A DNA stretch of 64,000 nt from Tretioscincus oriximinensis (Eukaryota; Chordata; Lepidosauria; Squamata; Gymnophthalmidae): the NCBI GenBank assembly GCA_022410635.1, contig JAJVDF010000855.1, positions 321,340 through 385,339 of the forward strand. Direction: 5' to 3'. How positions within the stretch are numbered: position 1 is the stretch's first letter; each line of letters begins with the position of its first letter. The translations under genes and the position numbers were made by a program. Positions 1-12,648 of the stretch are shown in pieces. The notes below the pieces were generated by a model. It had not been told where the DNA came from. It saw nothing but the letters and a program-made list of their open reading frames with translations, and made no database searches.

Positions 1-326
1 AGCCTTTCATCTCCTGTCCCAAGTTTGATCTAATCATGCTGTGGGGCTTCCAAATTCAGATGGAATGACATTAAGAAAGAAAAGATTTCAAAGGCATAGC
101 CTTTAAAATCTGGGTTCAAAATATCTAGCAAAGGATCTTGTTGCATCTCAGAAACTAGCAAGAACAAGGAGGGCAGCAGGCTTTGTCTTGCTAATCTCTA
201 AGACGCTAGTTATTTAAAAGGAAAGTGAGTTTTGCTTAGAGCTGTAGCAATATCAAGTGAGAATGGAATAGTTCCAAAGGAACTGGGGGAAAATGTTGAA
301 ACTTCTAGACTTTACTACTTAAAAGT

Positions 327-465
327 CAATTTCAGAGAAATAGCCGTGTTAGTCTAGCAGAAAGTCCAGCAAAGGAGCTAGCAGCACTTTGAGACTAACT
401 TGAGAAAAGTGGTTGGCATAAGCTTTCGTAGACAGGTCGTAGAGCATCTGAAGAAGTAGACCTGT
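327..465. mobile_element. Penelope-like terminal repeat, inverted structure, with TSD
   Basis: Begins CAATTTCAGAGAAATAGCC and ends GTAGACCTGT. Flanked by CTACTTAAAAGT (315-326) and CTACTTAGAAGT (466-477), a 12-base duplication with one mismatch. Inside, the sequence GACCTGTCTAC-GAAAGC is present inverted and GCATCTGAAGAAGTAGACC is present forward. The same left end and layout recur inverted at 61967-62151. Assignment to Penelope-like elements rests on the hammerhead-like core and family resemblance, so it is an inference. Confidence 0.6.
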
Positions 466-2127
466 CTACTTAGAAGTGTTTGTAATAAACCATAAATGCA
501 AGAAGTGACAAATAACTGAAAAAATGATGGAAGAAATGTCAAAATTGAAATTGTTTGATGTTATGACATTCAGCTTACATAGAAACATTTCTAGAATACT
601 CTTTTAAAAAGGATTCATATAAAAATTCCATTATTAATGAAAGCCTTCACGAAACACGATTACTGAACATGAACCTTATTGACCGAAAAAGCCACTACAA
701 CGTAATTTTACAAGAGGCAGCAAATATCTTTGCATTATTTTTACATGAACAAAAAAGGAAAATATATATTTATCCTTTTTTAAAAAAGGAATCCCTGTAC
801 ATGCATCTTGTGTTGACATTATCACAATTCACAAATTCAGTTCCATAAGGGGAATTTAATCAGGTAAAATTAAAAGGACTAACAAGAATATTGATGTTTT
901 GGAATGCATTCTTCCTTTTTTCCATTCTTACCCAAGGATAAAATTTCCAAAAGGTGACAAGGACAGTCTGTTTTCAGAAGACAAGCTTGGTTAGTGCAGT
1001 AAGCCACTTTGTTATACTGACAGGTCCATTTTAAGTGTGCACTCTATAGCTTATATTTTTTTNCCTTTGTTATCAGTTCCCTATAGTCATAGCAGGAACA
1101 GCTTGTACCAAAACTGTCAGTTTTCCGGNAAAAAAACTGTCAACATGGAGCACATTTCCTGTGCAAATACATCAGTGCACATTTTCCTGATGTGCACGTC
1201 ATATTCTTTCATCAATCATTTATAGTTGGAAAAAAGAACAAAAATAAAATTATTACTTGCAGGTAGAAAGCAAAGTAAAAAAAAATATCTGGCATTGCTC
1301 AAGAAGTACAGATTGTCAGCAGTGTCATTCCATGCACTTTTCTGAAAATTTCTTAGTATTTCATAAATTCAACAATCCAGTAATACATTTTCCAAACGTG
1401 TTTAAGCTAAAAGTATTTGTGCTTCAAATAACTATTAAAGTAAGCTGAACCATTCCATTTTGTGCCTCAAAATACACAGATGTTTAAACTAATGCATATC
1501 AAAGAACCTAGGACAAAGTCCTTCAGAATACGATTTTTAAAAAAGAGGAGAAAAAATACATTTCTGAATTCATCCTATTTGTGGTGATTGGAAGCACTTG
1601 ATGTGGAAGTCTAAAATAACAATTTCCTCATATTCAGCGATTTTTAGAAGCATATCATCTTTATTAATGGACATTATGTATAACTGTCACAGACCACAAA
1701 TTGTTAGAAATTCCATGATTTTGTTAGAATTCCACCAGGGCAATGGATACAATGATTGACTTAACATAGCTATGCCCCTAATCCAGAGTATTTTGAATAA
1801 GGCACCAGGAATAATTAGCAACAACAATGGAACATGTAATAATAGAATTTTAAACTACTGCACAGATTAGCCACAAATACTCNAGAATAGATCATAGGAT
1901 GCTTCCGGAGACTAGCTAGATCTTTCTTTTTTACTAGAGAACAATATAGCAGAAGGTCACACTTCCCATCTTCACTGGATGGGGTTTTGAAGGAAGCAAT
2001 GACATAAAATTACTACCATAGCCCACTACAAATGTGGCATCTTTATTCAATTCATGATCCAGACATGAATTTCAAAAAAGTACTCATATTAGTCTAAATC
2101 CAGAATACTGTATTGGGTTTCAATCTT

Positions 2128-2285
2128 GCGCACCTTAGATACTAACAAGAAAAAGATAGGCAACATGAACTTTGTGGACAGATCTATTTACGCAGATGCA
2201 TCTGAAGAAGTAGATTTGTCTATGAAAGCTCATGCTGACTACCTTTTCCTTGTTAGTCTCTATGATACTACAAGACCTCTGTGGA
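2128..2285. mobile_element. Older Penelope-like terminal repeat with hammerhead-like core
   Basis: Left arm contains CTTAGATACTAACAAG; right arm contains CTTGTTAGTCTCTATGATAC, its approximate reverse complement, so this copy is also an inverted structure. Between them lies GCAT-CTGAAGA, a short hairpin, GAAA and GCTC-ATGC (about 2205-2242), the order expected for a hammerhead core. More diverged than the copy at 327. An open frame of 77 codons here is accidental. Confidence 0.5.
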
Positions 2286-5200
2286 CATCCAGGCATGGAT
2301 TGTACATGTACTGTGGACTTACATGTCACAATCTGTGCCACTCCACTATGCAAGTGTAAGCAACCAGAAATGCACCAGTTNTGGGAGCCTAACTAAGACC
2401 CATCTGAAAAATTCAGAGACAGAGACAGCCAGTGACAAGATCATTTTCCAAGCATCGGTTAGGAAATACTGCACAGCTGACATCAGAAAGACCACATTCG
2501 AAGTGAACGACCCTCAGTGCTTCTGTGACAGCCCAGCCCAACAGATATAGAAATAATTAACATGTGGATCAGTACAACACAGGAGAAACTATTCTACACA
2601 ACATTGACAAAAGTAATTGCTCACACATCCACACAAGTGAATGCAAGTATGAGCAAATACTTTTGCAATATAATTAATGTGTCTTTGTGTCCTTATCTTT
2701 AGTTTTGAACGACAAATCCACCCATCAGGATCAGTTAGTATTCAGTTATCTATGAAAATCCTACTCTTACTACCCACTTTTTATACATGATAAAGAATGC
2801 ATGACTCTTGTTTGTTAGTTTGCATTTTTATCCTACCCTGTATTCAAATATCTTATGATGCTTGAAGAAATAAAAACAAAATATAAAACAAACAAGGAAA
2901 ACAGAATATAAAATACAGGAAACTGTTTCCTCAACCAAAGGCCAAGGTGATTTGAAAGGTTATTTGAAATTTCAAAGTGAAGATTCCATAACTTTGTATG
3001 CATTGCTGTGCGCAGTTCACCACCAATTGATAAGAATTAGAAAATGACTTTCTGGCAACAGCTTTTACAATTACAATACATATTAGAAATATGATAAACA
3101 GGGATAATTTTAAAGTTTATCAGTCAAAAACCTGACCATAAAATCCTTATTCAGCTTATCCTCAGATACACCATGTGCTGACTGGAGACAACTAAACTAA
3201 TACAAGTTACCCACTGATTAAAATGTCAGAGAGTCATGGCGTATCACTGCTTCAACAATTTTGGCGCTGGTGCTGAAAATGCTTCTACTACTGAGTCAAT
3301 AAAGCCATTAGTTACTTGACTCTTCTCTCCACACTCTCATAGCTTTAAATGGATGGACACATCAGGGGATAAATAAGAATAGAAGGTCTTTATTCAAGAA
3401 ACAGTTATAAAGCTCACTCAGAAGAAAAGGAAACAGTTGGAATGATCTACTGCTATCACAGGACTGGTGAATGTATATAATAAGCTTCACACAGAAATTA
3501 TGAGTCATAAAGCATGTACCTTTAAAGATTATAATGTGGACTTTCTGGAGAGTTTTGACATTTGCAGCATTGGACTTCCTCTGAAGAAACCAACAGATTT
3601 TATAGACCATTGGTGGCAAGGATGGAAGAAAGAGGCTCAGTACCCAGCCTAGATACCCACTTGGCACCAACAGAACTATAGAGNTTCTGGATACTGTTGT
3701 GAAAGAACCCACCAACAGAACTGGTTTCCAATGAAAGAATGTAGACACTTTCACATTTTATGTTACTCAGCATCTTTTTTTAAATTCCACATCTGTACAC
3801 ATGGTTTAGCTAAAATGAAATGATCCTTATCACAGAAAACAAGATGAGTGCCTCATGCTACACAGAGACTCTGGCATCTCTAGGAGTCCAAAAGGCACTG
3901 CTGCTATCCCATCTCCATTTTGGAAGCAATAAGTATCTTTCAAATGTTTACAATGTTCCCATTTCATCCACACTGACATCAGAGGTGATGGATGAAACTT
4001 CTCTAGCTTTGGAGTTTCTGCTGAGACCTAAGAAGTGGTCGTGGAAGTCCATCATTTTGTGAATCTTGCAAAATAAGAAGAGTGCATCCAGTAGATCTAT
4101 GCCAAATCCTGCCAAAATCTTCATTCTGGTTTCCACATCTCTTCATTTAAGACATTTCAACATGTAACACATGAGGCAAGTTTAAAGCTGCATCCAGACG
4201 ATGGAGATGAAATGGTTGTGATACCTTTTGTTTTTTTCAACCAAATAGTGGGACATACAGTAGCGAAAATGTCCATGATTAACCTCTTTTGCTTGATTAC
4301 GTAGTAACGTAGTTGTAGTTGTGAAGCATCATGATGACCCCACGAGGTATAGAACTCGCCAATGGTACGCCAGCAAGGCTGCATTCGCTTGTATTCTTAC
4401 ACGATTTCAACAGACATCCAGACATGTTCGAGAGCACACATCCACATGAAGGGAACCTGAGGAGTTCCATTGTACTAATGTAAAATTTTGGGAATCCTCT
4501 ATTTGCAGAAGTATGCACGTTCGTCAATGATATATATTAGAAGATAACAGAATCTCGTTTTACATATGGATGATAGGTTATACAGACAGAACGCTCCCGT
4601 TGAGAATCGGGTAAGAAATTACCATCTGGATCCAGCCTTAGTCTACCAGAACATACACACAAAATCAAATGTGTTCCTCCTTAGGGAACCCAAGAAAAGA
4701 CTTTCAAAAAGAATCAAAGAATTTTTTTAACAACTGTGATGACCTAGATGCATCTGTTCCCAGTTCTAATGCCATTAATAAATTCATCTGCAGCAATTTC
4801 ACTCTCCTCCAGCATCTACAATACCCTACAGTGCCTTGTTTATCTTAATACCTGAAAGCTATTGATTGGCTATTCAGCTTAAACCTTGGCTGCAAATTCC
4901 AGTGTAAATATGTGCATAAATTCTCTTTGAAACCCAAAGGACCTCAAGCATATTCACACAGAAAACAGAAAACACGCACATCACTCAGCACTGGGTACAG
5001 AAAGTCTGCAAAAAAACATTAATTTCTAATTAATAACTGGCACATTCTGGGTGGGAAATTGTTATGAATGTTGTTTCCTTTATTACAACCCGCTGTGAAA
5101 CAAATCTTTCCTAGGAAATAAATCTTTAAGTCAGGCACACATGGATGTACAGACAAATAGTAATGGCTTCAGTTGAGTATCCATTTCTTTAAAAATCCAT

Positions 5201-6105
5201 GTCTTTGTTATATAATTGGATTTAAGAAACCCATAAGGAACCAAGGGAATTTCATATCATTATGTAAAGGATTATATCGCCATCTAGTGGAAGAAAGTTT
5301 TGAAAGGTTTTTTTTTTGTAATACAAAAATCTTAATGGGTTAAATTTTGTGGTGGGAGAAAAACGGGGATGAATAAAAGGACAAAGTTGGTCGTGTTTCT
5401 AGCTTTAATAATGGACACATAATCACTGGCTGTTTCCCCACCACAAGTTTTAAATCACTTTAAATGTGTTGTCTTGCTTTTTTTTTTTAATCTTCCATTT
5501 ACCTTCAATTTTTCTCACAATTCCCTCCATTGTTGGGAACTCCCAGAAGGAAAATATTTTGGAGGGAACCTGAAACTCTCAGGAAGCCCCCAGTAATCTC
5601 ACATGTGAAATACATGTGGGATTTTTTATGATGTCACTTCCTGGGCATGACAGTATCCTGGGCGCTACTGCCTAGAAGTAAATACTGGAAGTGCAATTAA
5701 AATGATGTCACTTCTGGTACAATGGCTGCCATCAGGGTAAGGAGGATTTTCTGATGTACTCCTACATGAGATCTTAGATCTTGTGCAAGGGTGCACAATC
5801 TCGCAGACTGCACAAGATTCTCGTGCAGTTCCTATCTCTGGTTCCCTCTCTGTTCTCAACACATCCTGGACTTTACACAATGGAAGCTGCTATTGGGTAA
5901 TATGTGCAGGTTATTTACTCTGCAGTAAAAACCTTTAGAGCCTGTGGAATGCTGGACATGTGTCTTTCGGGGGGCAGACAGAAGNTAAAATCTCCTCCAA
6001 AGTGCAGGAAATAGAACTTGGGAAATCTGGCAACTATGTCCAGTAAAACCTTACTATGATATAGAACTGCAAATATCTTATTATGGTATAGAATTGCAAA
6101 CATTA

Positions 6106-6362
6106 TTTATTTTATTTTATTTGTAGTTATATCCCGCCCTATACCCAAAGGTCTCAGGGGCAGCCAACCAAAGGTTGGATCATATAGCTTTTGTTGCTTT
6201 CTCCACAACAGACACCCTGTAAAGTAGGTAGGGTTGAGAGAGTTCTAAGGAATTGTGAATGGCCCAAGGTCACCCATCTTGCTTCATGGAGGAGTGGGGA
6301 ATCAAAGTGGGAGACTACCAGATAAGAATCCAACACTCAAACCTACTACACCAAACTAGCTC
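6106..6362 (-). mobile_element. tRNA-derived SINE (Sauria-type)
   Basis: Minus-strand copy. Reading the complement: TTGGTGTAG region, GATTCCCCACTCCTCCATG, GGTGACCTTGGGCCA, CTCTCTCAACC, TGTTGTGGAGAAAGCAAC, CCTTTGGGTATAGGGCGGG and a TAAATA-rich tail. Full length but diverged. The left end is the A-rich tail. Confidence 0.8.
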
Positions 6363-9300
6363 TCACTTACCATTAAACCCTTTTCTGCTATCTTCACTTG
6401 GAACCAACTATTGTAGGCTCTATCAAGAGACTATCATATAAGTACTAGCATGAAATATCAGGTCCAGAATAAGGCTGAACTTGTATTTATTCTGGCTGCT
6501 GGAACCACTTACATTTATTTTATTTGAAAAACTTGTTATAAAATCCTTAATCTAGAAATTACCATTCTGCATTTAATAACATTTTGAAAATGTATCAAAA
6601 GCCAGATTCTGTTTATATTTTTGAAAAATATTGCTATTAAAAGTTAAATTTAACTATTTTCAGGTTTTAATTTATTTAATTTATTCTATAAATATAAATT
6701 TATTCTATAATTTAATAGTATAATGTGGCCTACAATACACTTTGCAGTAAAAGCATAAAATCAGGGTTAACATGTACAAGGCAAACAAAAGCATTAAAAC
6801 ATAACAAACACAATGAGCAGTTTTCTGAGTGATAGTACTTATATGATTAAGAATCCAGTAATCGGGTCAGGATAAACCTCCATTGTCCTGGAATATCTTG
6901 CAGCTGATTCTTTCAGGCATCCATGCGAAATGCCTGTTCTCCATTCAACAACCTGCCTATGTACCCTTCAGTCGGGGGAGAAGGCAGGATGCCATGAGAG
7001 GTATCTCTGCCCAGGAACAATACAAAATGGCTGACATGCGTAGTATCCATTTCCTGGTACAGATACTTTATTTCTGTGGCTCGCTACAGGTCCATGGGGT
7101 TCACTACATTCCACAATGGTTGTCATATTGTGGGTTTTATCATGTAAGCAGAAGAAGGCCATCTACAATCAGACAGCTGTTCCAATCCAGCTTCCTTCAC
7201 TAGGTCCAAAGGCTCTAAAGACCAATAATAGAAATTCCTGGTTTAAAAATGAGATCTGTGTTAATCCAGACTATGGAGACACGCACCATTCACACATCTC
7301 TTGCTTTGTTTTATATTGCTGCTTAATGCACTTGTGGACTAACCTTGATAGAAAGTCAAGACAGAGGAGCAGAAGGTATCGATCTGCAACCTGAAGGCCA
7401 GTTATTAGCTAAGAAGGTTCTTCGGAATGAGGACAGAGCAGCTGCTGTGATCTCATTCACTTTCAGCAAAGTTAGTTACCTTATAGGTTAGCTGAATAAA
7501 TCTTTATTAAGTGAAAGGCATGGGTCATTTCAGTCCAAATCTGGCGATGCCTGCCATGGTCTACTAGCATGCAAGTGGCAGTTTCCTATTCATTGATCTA
7601 TTCCAGAATAATGCCCATTCAAAAAGGGCCTGAGAGATATAAGTTCAGTTTCTCATTCTCCTTCGGGTTTTTTTCTTTTTCTTTTTTCTTTTCATTCTTT
7701 CCACACTTTGTTACTGCTTTGGAAATCTACAGCACAGAGCCTGGGCTAAGAAAAAAGATGCCATCTTTCCAAAAATATCAATCCTGTGAAAATAACTTAA
7801 CCTCCTCCCACAGCAATTCTAATACTCTTTGACCTTCAACATGAATCTACTTTTTGAGCTCAGTGTGTGGCCATGCACGGGCCCGTGACTACCTTTCTCC
7901 AACAGCATTATTATAATTTTGATTAAAGTGCCACTGTCAGATGGAGGATTATATTTTAAAATCTTTTTAGTCCTCACCTAAGCACTGACTCCCTTGCTTT
8001 CCAGATAACATTCCTCCCGAAAGATTTCACTTCAAGTTTAAACTCTAAGCGTCTTTCAATTTAAAATGATCAGACTTTTCTGAGATATTATTCCTGCAGC
8101 TACAGATTCTCAGAAATGATGCCTTAATCTCAGATCTTTAAGGGAATCAGAACTTGGGTTAACAGTGTTGATCCTCTCCATTTTTGTAAGGCTAGTGTCA
8201 TGAATCATTTATCGGCGATGGAAAGGACTCTGACCTACATGATGAAAATGCATTTTCCACTCCAAGATGAAATTTTTACTTGTGTCAAGAGATCCATCAT
8301 GGGGAGAATATATAAAAGGGGTTGCTTGGCTGAAGGAATTTTGTTCTCTACAAAGGTAGCTTTCACTTAGAAATGGAAATAAAATGAGAAAACATTCACT
8401 AATGGATGATAACAAGTTATTTTGTTGTGGTGGTCAAATCCTGACCATCTCTCATGAGCTCCTCTAAACTGGTTTCTTGACATAAATAAAGAAATGGTTT
8501 ACTATTTCCAATTCCTGCAAAAAGTTTAGGATTGGACTGAAAAATTCCTGCTTTAGACAGTTTTCTTTTTAAGAAGTTTTCTTGGCAAGCACACAAAAGC
8601 AGTTGAGAACTCTATGGGCCCATCCTGGACCTCTCAGTCACAGGACTCCAGGGTTCTTCCTCTTGAAGATGCTCCAACTGGAGTGATCTACAGACGCTTC
8701 TGTTGCCTATAACCCCTTTCACTTCTCACTTCTAACTACCATGCTCAAGCCATTGCTTACAGTCCACATTGAGTACTGCTTCATCTGTTCAGTTCTAATC
8801 AATTGTTAATAGAAGGGATTCACTTTAACTTTTCTCTTTTGAGTTTCATGTAAGGGAACAAGATAGGAGAAGCCAACAGACTTGATTGGAAGAACAACTA
8901 ATTGCCCATCTGTTATATTTTAAATAGTTTGCTCAAGAAGAGGAATGCACAATTGATGTTCTGTTTGATCTCACTGAAAGCAGGTAGCTCTAAATGTATC
9001 CTCCGCCTTATTCTTTTAATTTGAAGAATTGCCAAACCAACAATTAGAGGGTAATATAGTCATGACACAGTTCTTAGTATCATCTCTACCAGCTGCATTT
9101 TTATTTTTTGTTTTTTTCTCTAAGAGACTTTTCTTCCTTTAAGTATCCATCTGTAGAATATTATTGCCTTAGACTCTGCCTTCCCACTCCCAATGCAGTA
9201 GTGGTTTACTGCCGCATACTATCTACTCTGATTGTGGGTTCATTTGTATGGTGCCAGAGAAAGAGAAATGATAGCCAATGCAGAGAGAGGCAACACTGAT

Positions 9301-10178
9301 GGAAGAAAATATTAAAATGCTAAAATATTTATTTCAATCAAGCATCCTTTAGAATCAAGTTTCTCCTTGAGTGAGAAGTTCTTCCTCTTAAAAAACATGA
9401 AGGTGAAAGTCCTTGCTTAATTTCTCCCTGGACCAAGTGAGAAAGCCCAGAGAAAAATGTTCTTGAAGAAGATTGATTTGGCAAAATCGACAGTAATAAA
9501 TATTATGATATATATGCACCTTCACTCTGTTGCTATCATAACTCCTAAACATGCAGTACTGCCTGCTTAAATCATAAGTGCTTTTCTCACTTACCTGTGC
9601 CGATCTTGATCAGCTGGTCTTNAACATGAAATCTTTGCCAAGGCTGAGATGGATTGTCCGTTGATTGGACAATGCCGTCTGCATAGTGATTACGACAAAG
9701 CTCTGAAGGTTCTTGACTACATGGAGATTTTTTGGATGAATCATTCAGGTGGCTGTTCTAAACCACATTCAGCAACCATAAAAATGTCTGTGACTAGTAG
9801 GTGCTCTCATAATTTAATCATCATCATCATCATGATGATGATGATCCCTTCACAACTATTCTTCATTTCTACTGACAGGAAAGCTGTTGCAACAATAATA
9901 AAGTAAATGACTAACGGTTTGTTCCATTTTTGCAACAATCCCTGAGGTAGCCATGGATGTGTTGGCTGTATGTGAATATATTATTATATATATGAGAGGG
10001 TGCAGCAGTAGTACTGAGAGGTCACTGGAGAAGGCTCCATCTGATCTACTCTATTCTACACATGGATGAGAAGAGGTTGTTGTATCTTCTATCACGCTCT
10101 TTTTTAAAATTTAACTTTTTTTTGTTACTTCTGCTGAGATCTCAAGAAGACACGTCTGACCTTCTCAGCTGATTTGTA

Positions 10179-10196
10179 AGGGTTAGGGTTAGGGTT
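10179..10196. repeat. Short interstitial telomere-like repeat
   Basis: Three consecutive AGGGTT (TTAGGG) units. Confidence 0.85.
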
Positions 10197-10384
10197 GACA
10201 TGATTTTAAGGCTTTGGCTGAGGCCTCGACCATGCTTGGAGCTGGAAAAAGGTCCCGATGTATATGTCTATAGACTGTACTGGGTGACCAATCAACATCA
10301 AGAAATGCCTTTTATGACCCACAAATGAAACAGATTTCTCTAAAACATGCTAAGCAAAGATCCAATACACAAATAGAATAAAAC

Positions 10385-10460
10385 TTCTGAAGAAATAGAC
10401 ATGTCTACGAAAGCTCATGCTGCCTACCTTTCTCCTGTTAGTCTCTACTACAGCCCCCCT
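10385..10460 (+). mobile_element. Fragment of the Penelope-like terminal repeat
   Basis: CTTCTGAAGAAATAGAC followed by ATGTCTACGAAAGCTCATGC and CCTGTTAGTCTCTACTAC matches the copy at 2200-2275. Single orientation, no flanking duplication recognised. Confidence 0.5.
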
Positions 10461-10794
10461 TATTGGACCTTACGAAACAGAATGTGTCCTTCCTTTCTGT
10501 CAACAAACCCTGTTTACAGTGGCAAATGTCATTGCATCTGTTGCAAAATTGATTGATAGCTGCAGGGTTAAAAACATTATATAAATTTGGAGAAATAGTT
10601 CTGCCATTATCTGTTATGTGTGAAAATTAGGTGCTATCTCAATTTTTGAAATTCAGAATACTGGTTACTAAAAGAGAATGAGGCAAGTAACAAACAAACA
10701 AACTTTTTTCCTTATGACAAGATGGAGTTTCCAAAACTAATTTTGCTAAGCTCCTATTGAACTGAGGTGAAGAACTAGCTGGACTTGTAATTAT

Positions 10795-11125
10795 GGCTGC
10801 ATCCACTCACGAGTTTTAAAAGTGGCCTTACCTTTCCTCGCAAATGGGCAGACAGCTGCCATAGTGGGAGGGAGGAAGGAAGGAAGCAGTGGCTCCTGAG
10901 TGGCCAAACGCAGCCTTCCCTCCACCCGGCCTGCTTTGCAGGGCTCTCCACTGATTGTTAGAGGGCCAGGCTGAGCTGGCCAGATTCAAAAAAGCAGCGG
11001 GTTCTTGGCGCACAGCCCTGTGAGAGCTCAAAATAGTAGCATCTCTAACAAACCTCCATTACGCCCGCAAGAGCTACCGGAACAGCGCTTCTTTGCAGAC
11101 TTTATTACACCTTGTAGATGTATCC
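10795..11125. mobile_element. MITE family J, copy 1
   Basis: Starts GGCTGCATCCACTCACGAG and shares GCAGCCTTCCCTCCACCC, CCTGCTTTGCAGGGCTC, ATTCAAAAAAGCAG and CGCAAGAGCTACCGGAACAG-like stretches with 56599-56956. GC-rich compared with neighbours. Right end degraded. Confidence 0.65.
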
Positions 11126-11161
11126 TATGTTTCTGTGTGTTAAACTGTCTTTACTTTGTTG

Positions 11162-11366
11162 TAGGCTGACCAGATGACCCCCTTTTGGGGGGGGTTGAAA
11201 ACCCGTTTTTGGGGTGCCTCTTGGTTTTTTCTGAGAAAAAAAATTGAAAAACAAAAAAATTGAAAAAATGTCTTTTTTAGAAAAAATTTTCCTCAGAAAA
11301 AAACTGGGAGGCACCGCAAAACCAAGTTTTCAACCCCCCCCCCAAAAGGGTCATCTGGTCAGCCTA
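11162..11366. mobile_element. hAT-like MITE, family A copy 1, with 8-bp TSD
   Basis: 205 bases starting TAGGCTGACCAGATGACCCC and ending in its reverse complement. Exact duplication CTTTGTTG at 11154-11161 and 11367-11374. The whole element is an imperfect palindrome with a G-run near one end, a C-run near the other and A-rich core; it codes for nothing. The 8-base duplication is the mark of hAT-superfamily transposases. Confidence 0.9.
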
Positions 11367-11812
11367 CTTTGTTGACAACCCCCTTTGCTGGCCAATCTTC
11401 ATGTTTCATCCCACTGAGACATTTGCAGGGAGGGGATCACCCTACAAAGATCAAAGATGCCTGAAATGCAATGTGACACAGAAATGTCTGCCACTAACTT
11501 TGTGATACTCCTATTGGAGCCTTTATTCAAATATCTAACTTTAGCCAGAATAAGGCCCACAGCAGAAGGAGCCTTTGGGGTCAGAGGTAATCATGTCAAG
11601 GATGCTATCCTGTTTGTCAAGGATATTTATTTTGCCAACTAATGGAAAAGAAAAAAGAATACTGCTGAAATATTGAATGCTCATCACAATATGCTTATCC
11701 TAATGTGGATCATTTCATCTCCAACAATCAGACCGACAACTTAATGAGTAGGAAAGCCCAGAAACCTTCCCTCATCAATTAATCGGCACATAGTATGTGG
11801 ACGTAGCTTAGA

Positions 11813-11978
11813 GTTACCAGGTAAAATCCAGCATAGATGTTTACATCTTTAATGGTGACAGAAGAGAAGACTTTTTACCAGGTGGTTTTCTAATACCTGC
11901 TGCACCTGTGAGTAAAAATCACTTTTTCACATGCATTAAAGATGTAAACGTCTATCCTGGATTTCATCTTTTAACCCT
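11813..11978. mobile_element. MITE family G, copy 1
   Basis: Inverted ends AAATCCAGCATAGATGTTTA / TAAACGTCTATCCTGGATTT, internal ACATCTTTAATGG, CCAGGTGG and TGCTGCACCTG. Same family as 12110, 39920 and 57980. Confidence 0.65.
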
Positions 11979-12109
11979 AACATATCTGTACTTCAGATGT
12001 AGAGAGCAGCCATATCCATTCCATACAGACCTAAAAATAGAACTCAATCTGTGGGTTGTGTAGAAAGTTGGTGTATAGAAACCTTAGACTGAGGCCCTTT
12101 ATGCACAGT

Positions 12110-12275
12110 CTTACTAATCCATTTTAAGGAGTTCACTAGTATACATTGTCCAGAGCCCCTTAAAATAGGATTGTCACAAAAAGGGACAGAAATTAGTAAC
12201 TTTAATGGATGTGGAAAAGAGGAATTTCCAGCTGGTGCATCTTGTAATGCCTGCAGCATCTGGAGAGGAAGAAAT
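12110..12275. mobile_element. MITE family G, copy 2 (partial)
   Basis: Shares AACTTTAATGGATGTGGAAA, AATTTCCAGCTGGTGCAT and TGTAATGCCTGCAGCATCTG with the other copies. Ends degraded. Confidence 0.5.
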
Positions 12276-12415
12276 AATTAAATCTGCAAACTCCTGACCC
12301 ATTAGTTGTGGTGGTAATAACCCTACCATAAAATAAATTAGTATTAGACTGAATCGTTGTACTAATGAATTTAGTCTATGAGTACTAATGCCACTTAATC
12401 CAGATTAACAGGCCA

Positions 12416-12648
12416 TATTTATTTATTATGTATTTATTTGAACGTATATCCTGCATTATACCTGAAGGTCTCAGGGCAGCCAACCAAAGGGCGGTACATA
12501 TAGCTTTTGTTGCTTTCTCCACAACAGACACCCTGTGAAGTAGGTGGGACTGAGAGAGTTCTAAAAATCTGTGACTGGCGCAAGGTCACCCATCTGGCTT
12601 TCATGGAGGTGTGGGGAATCGAACCGAGAGACTACCAGATAAGAGTCC
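12416..12648 (-). mobile_element. tRNA-derived SINE (Sauria-type)
   Basis: Same family as 6106, minus strand, with recognisable box B-like GATTCCCCACACCTCCATGA on the complement, GTTGTGGAGAAAGCAACAAA and the T-rich plus-strand start representing the tail. The tRNA head is partly lost. Confidence 0.8.

Larger units (their letters stand above)
480..10384. other. Gene-free flank 3' of DBX2, outside listed repeats
   Basis: AT-rich DNA apart from the elements at 2128 and 6106. No exon with supported splice sites and no RNA gene seen. Short frames (at most 130 codons) lack family resemblance. A (ATC)n/(GAT)n run at 9820-9845 is minor. If order matches mammals, NELL2 would lie to the left, but no NELL2 exon is visible. 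Confidence 0.6.

Noticed and set aside
3362..3754. 130-codon minus-strand frame
   Set aside because: Contains an ambiguous base, no recognisable domain and no splice context.
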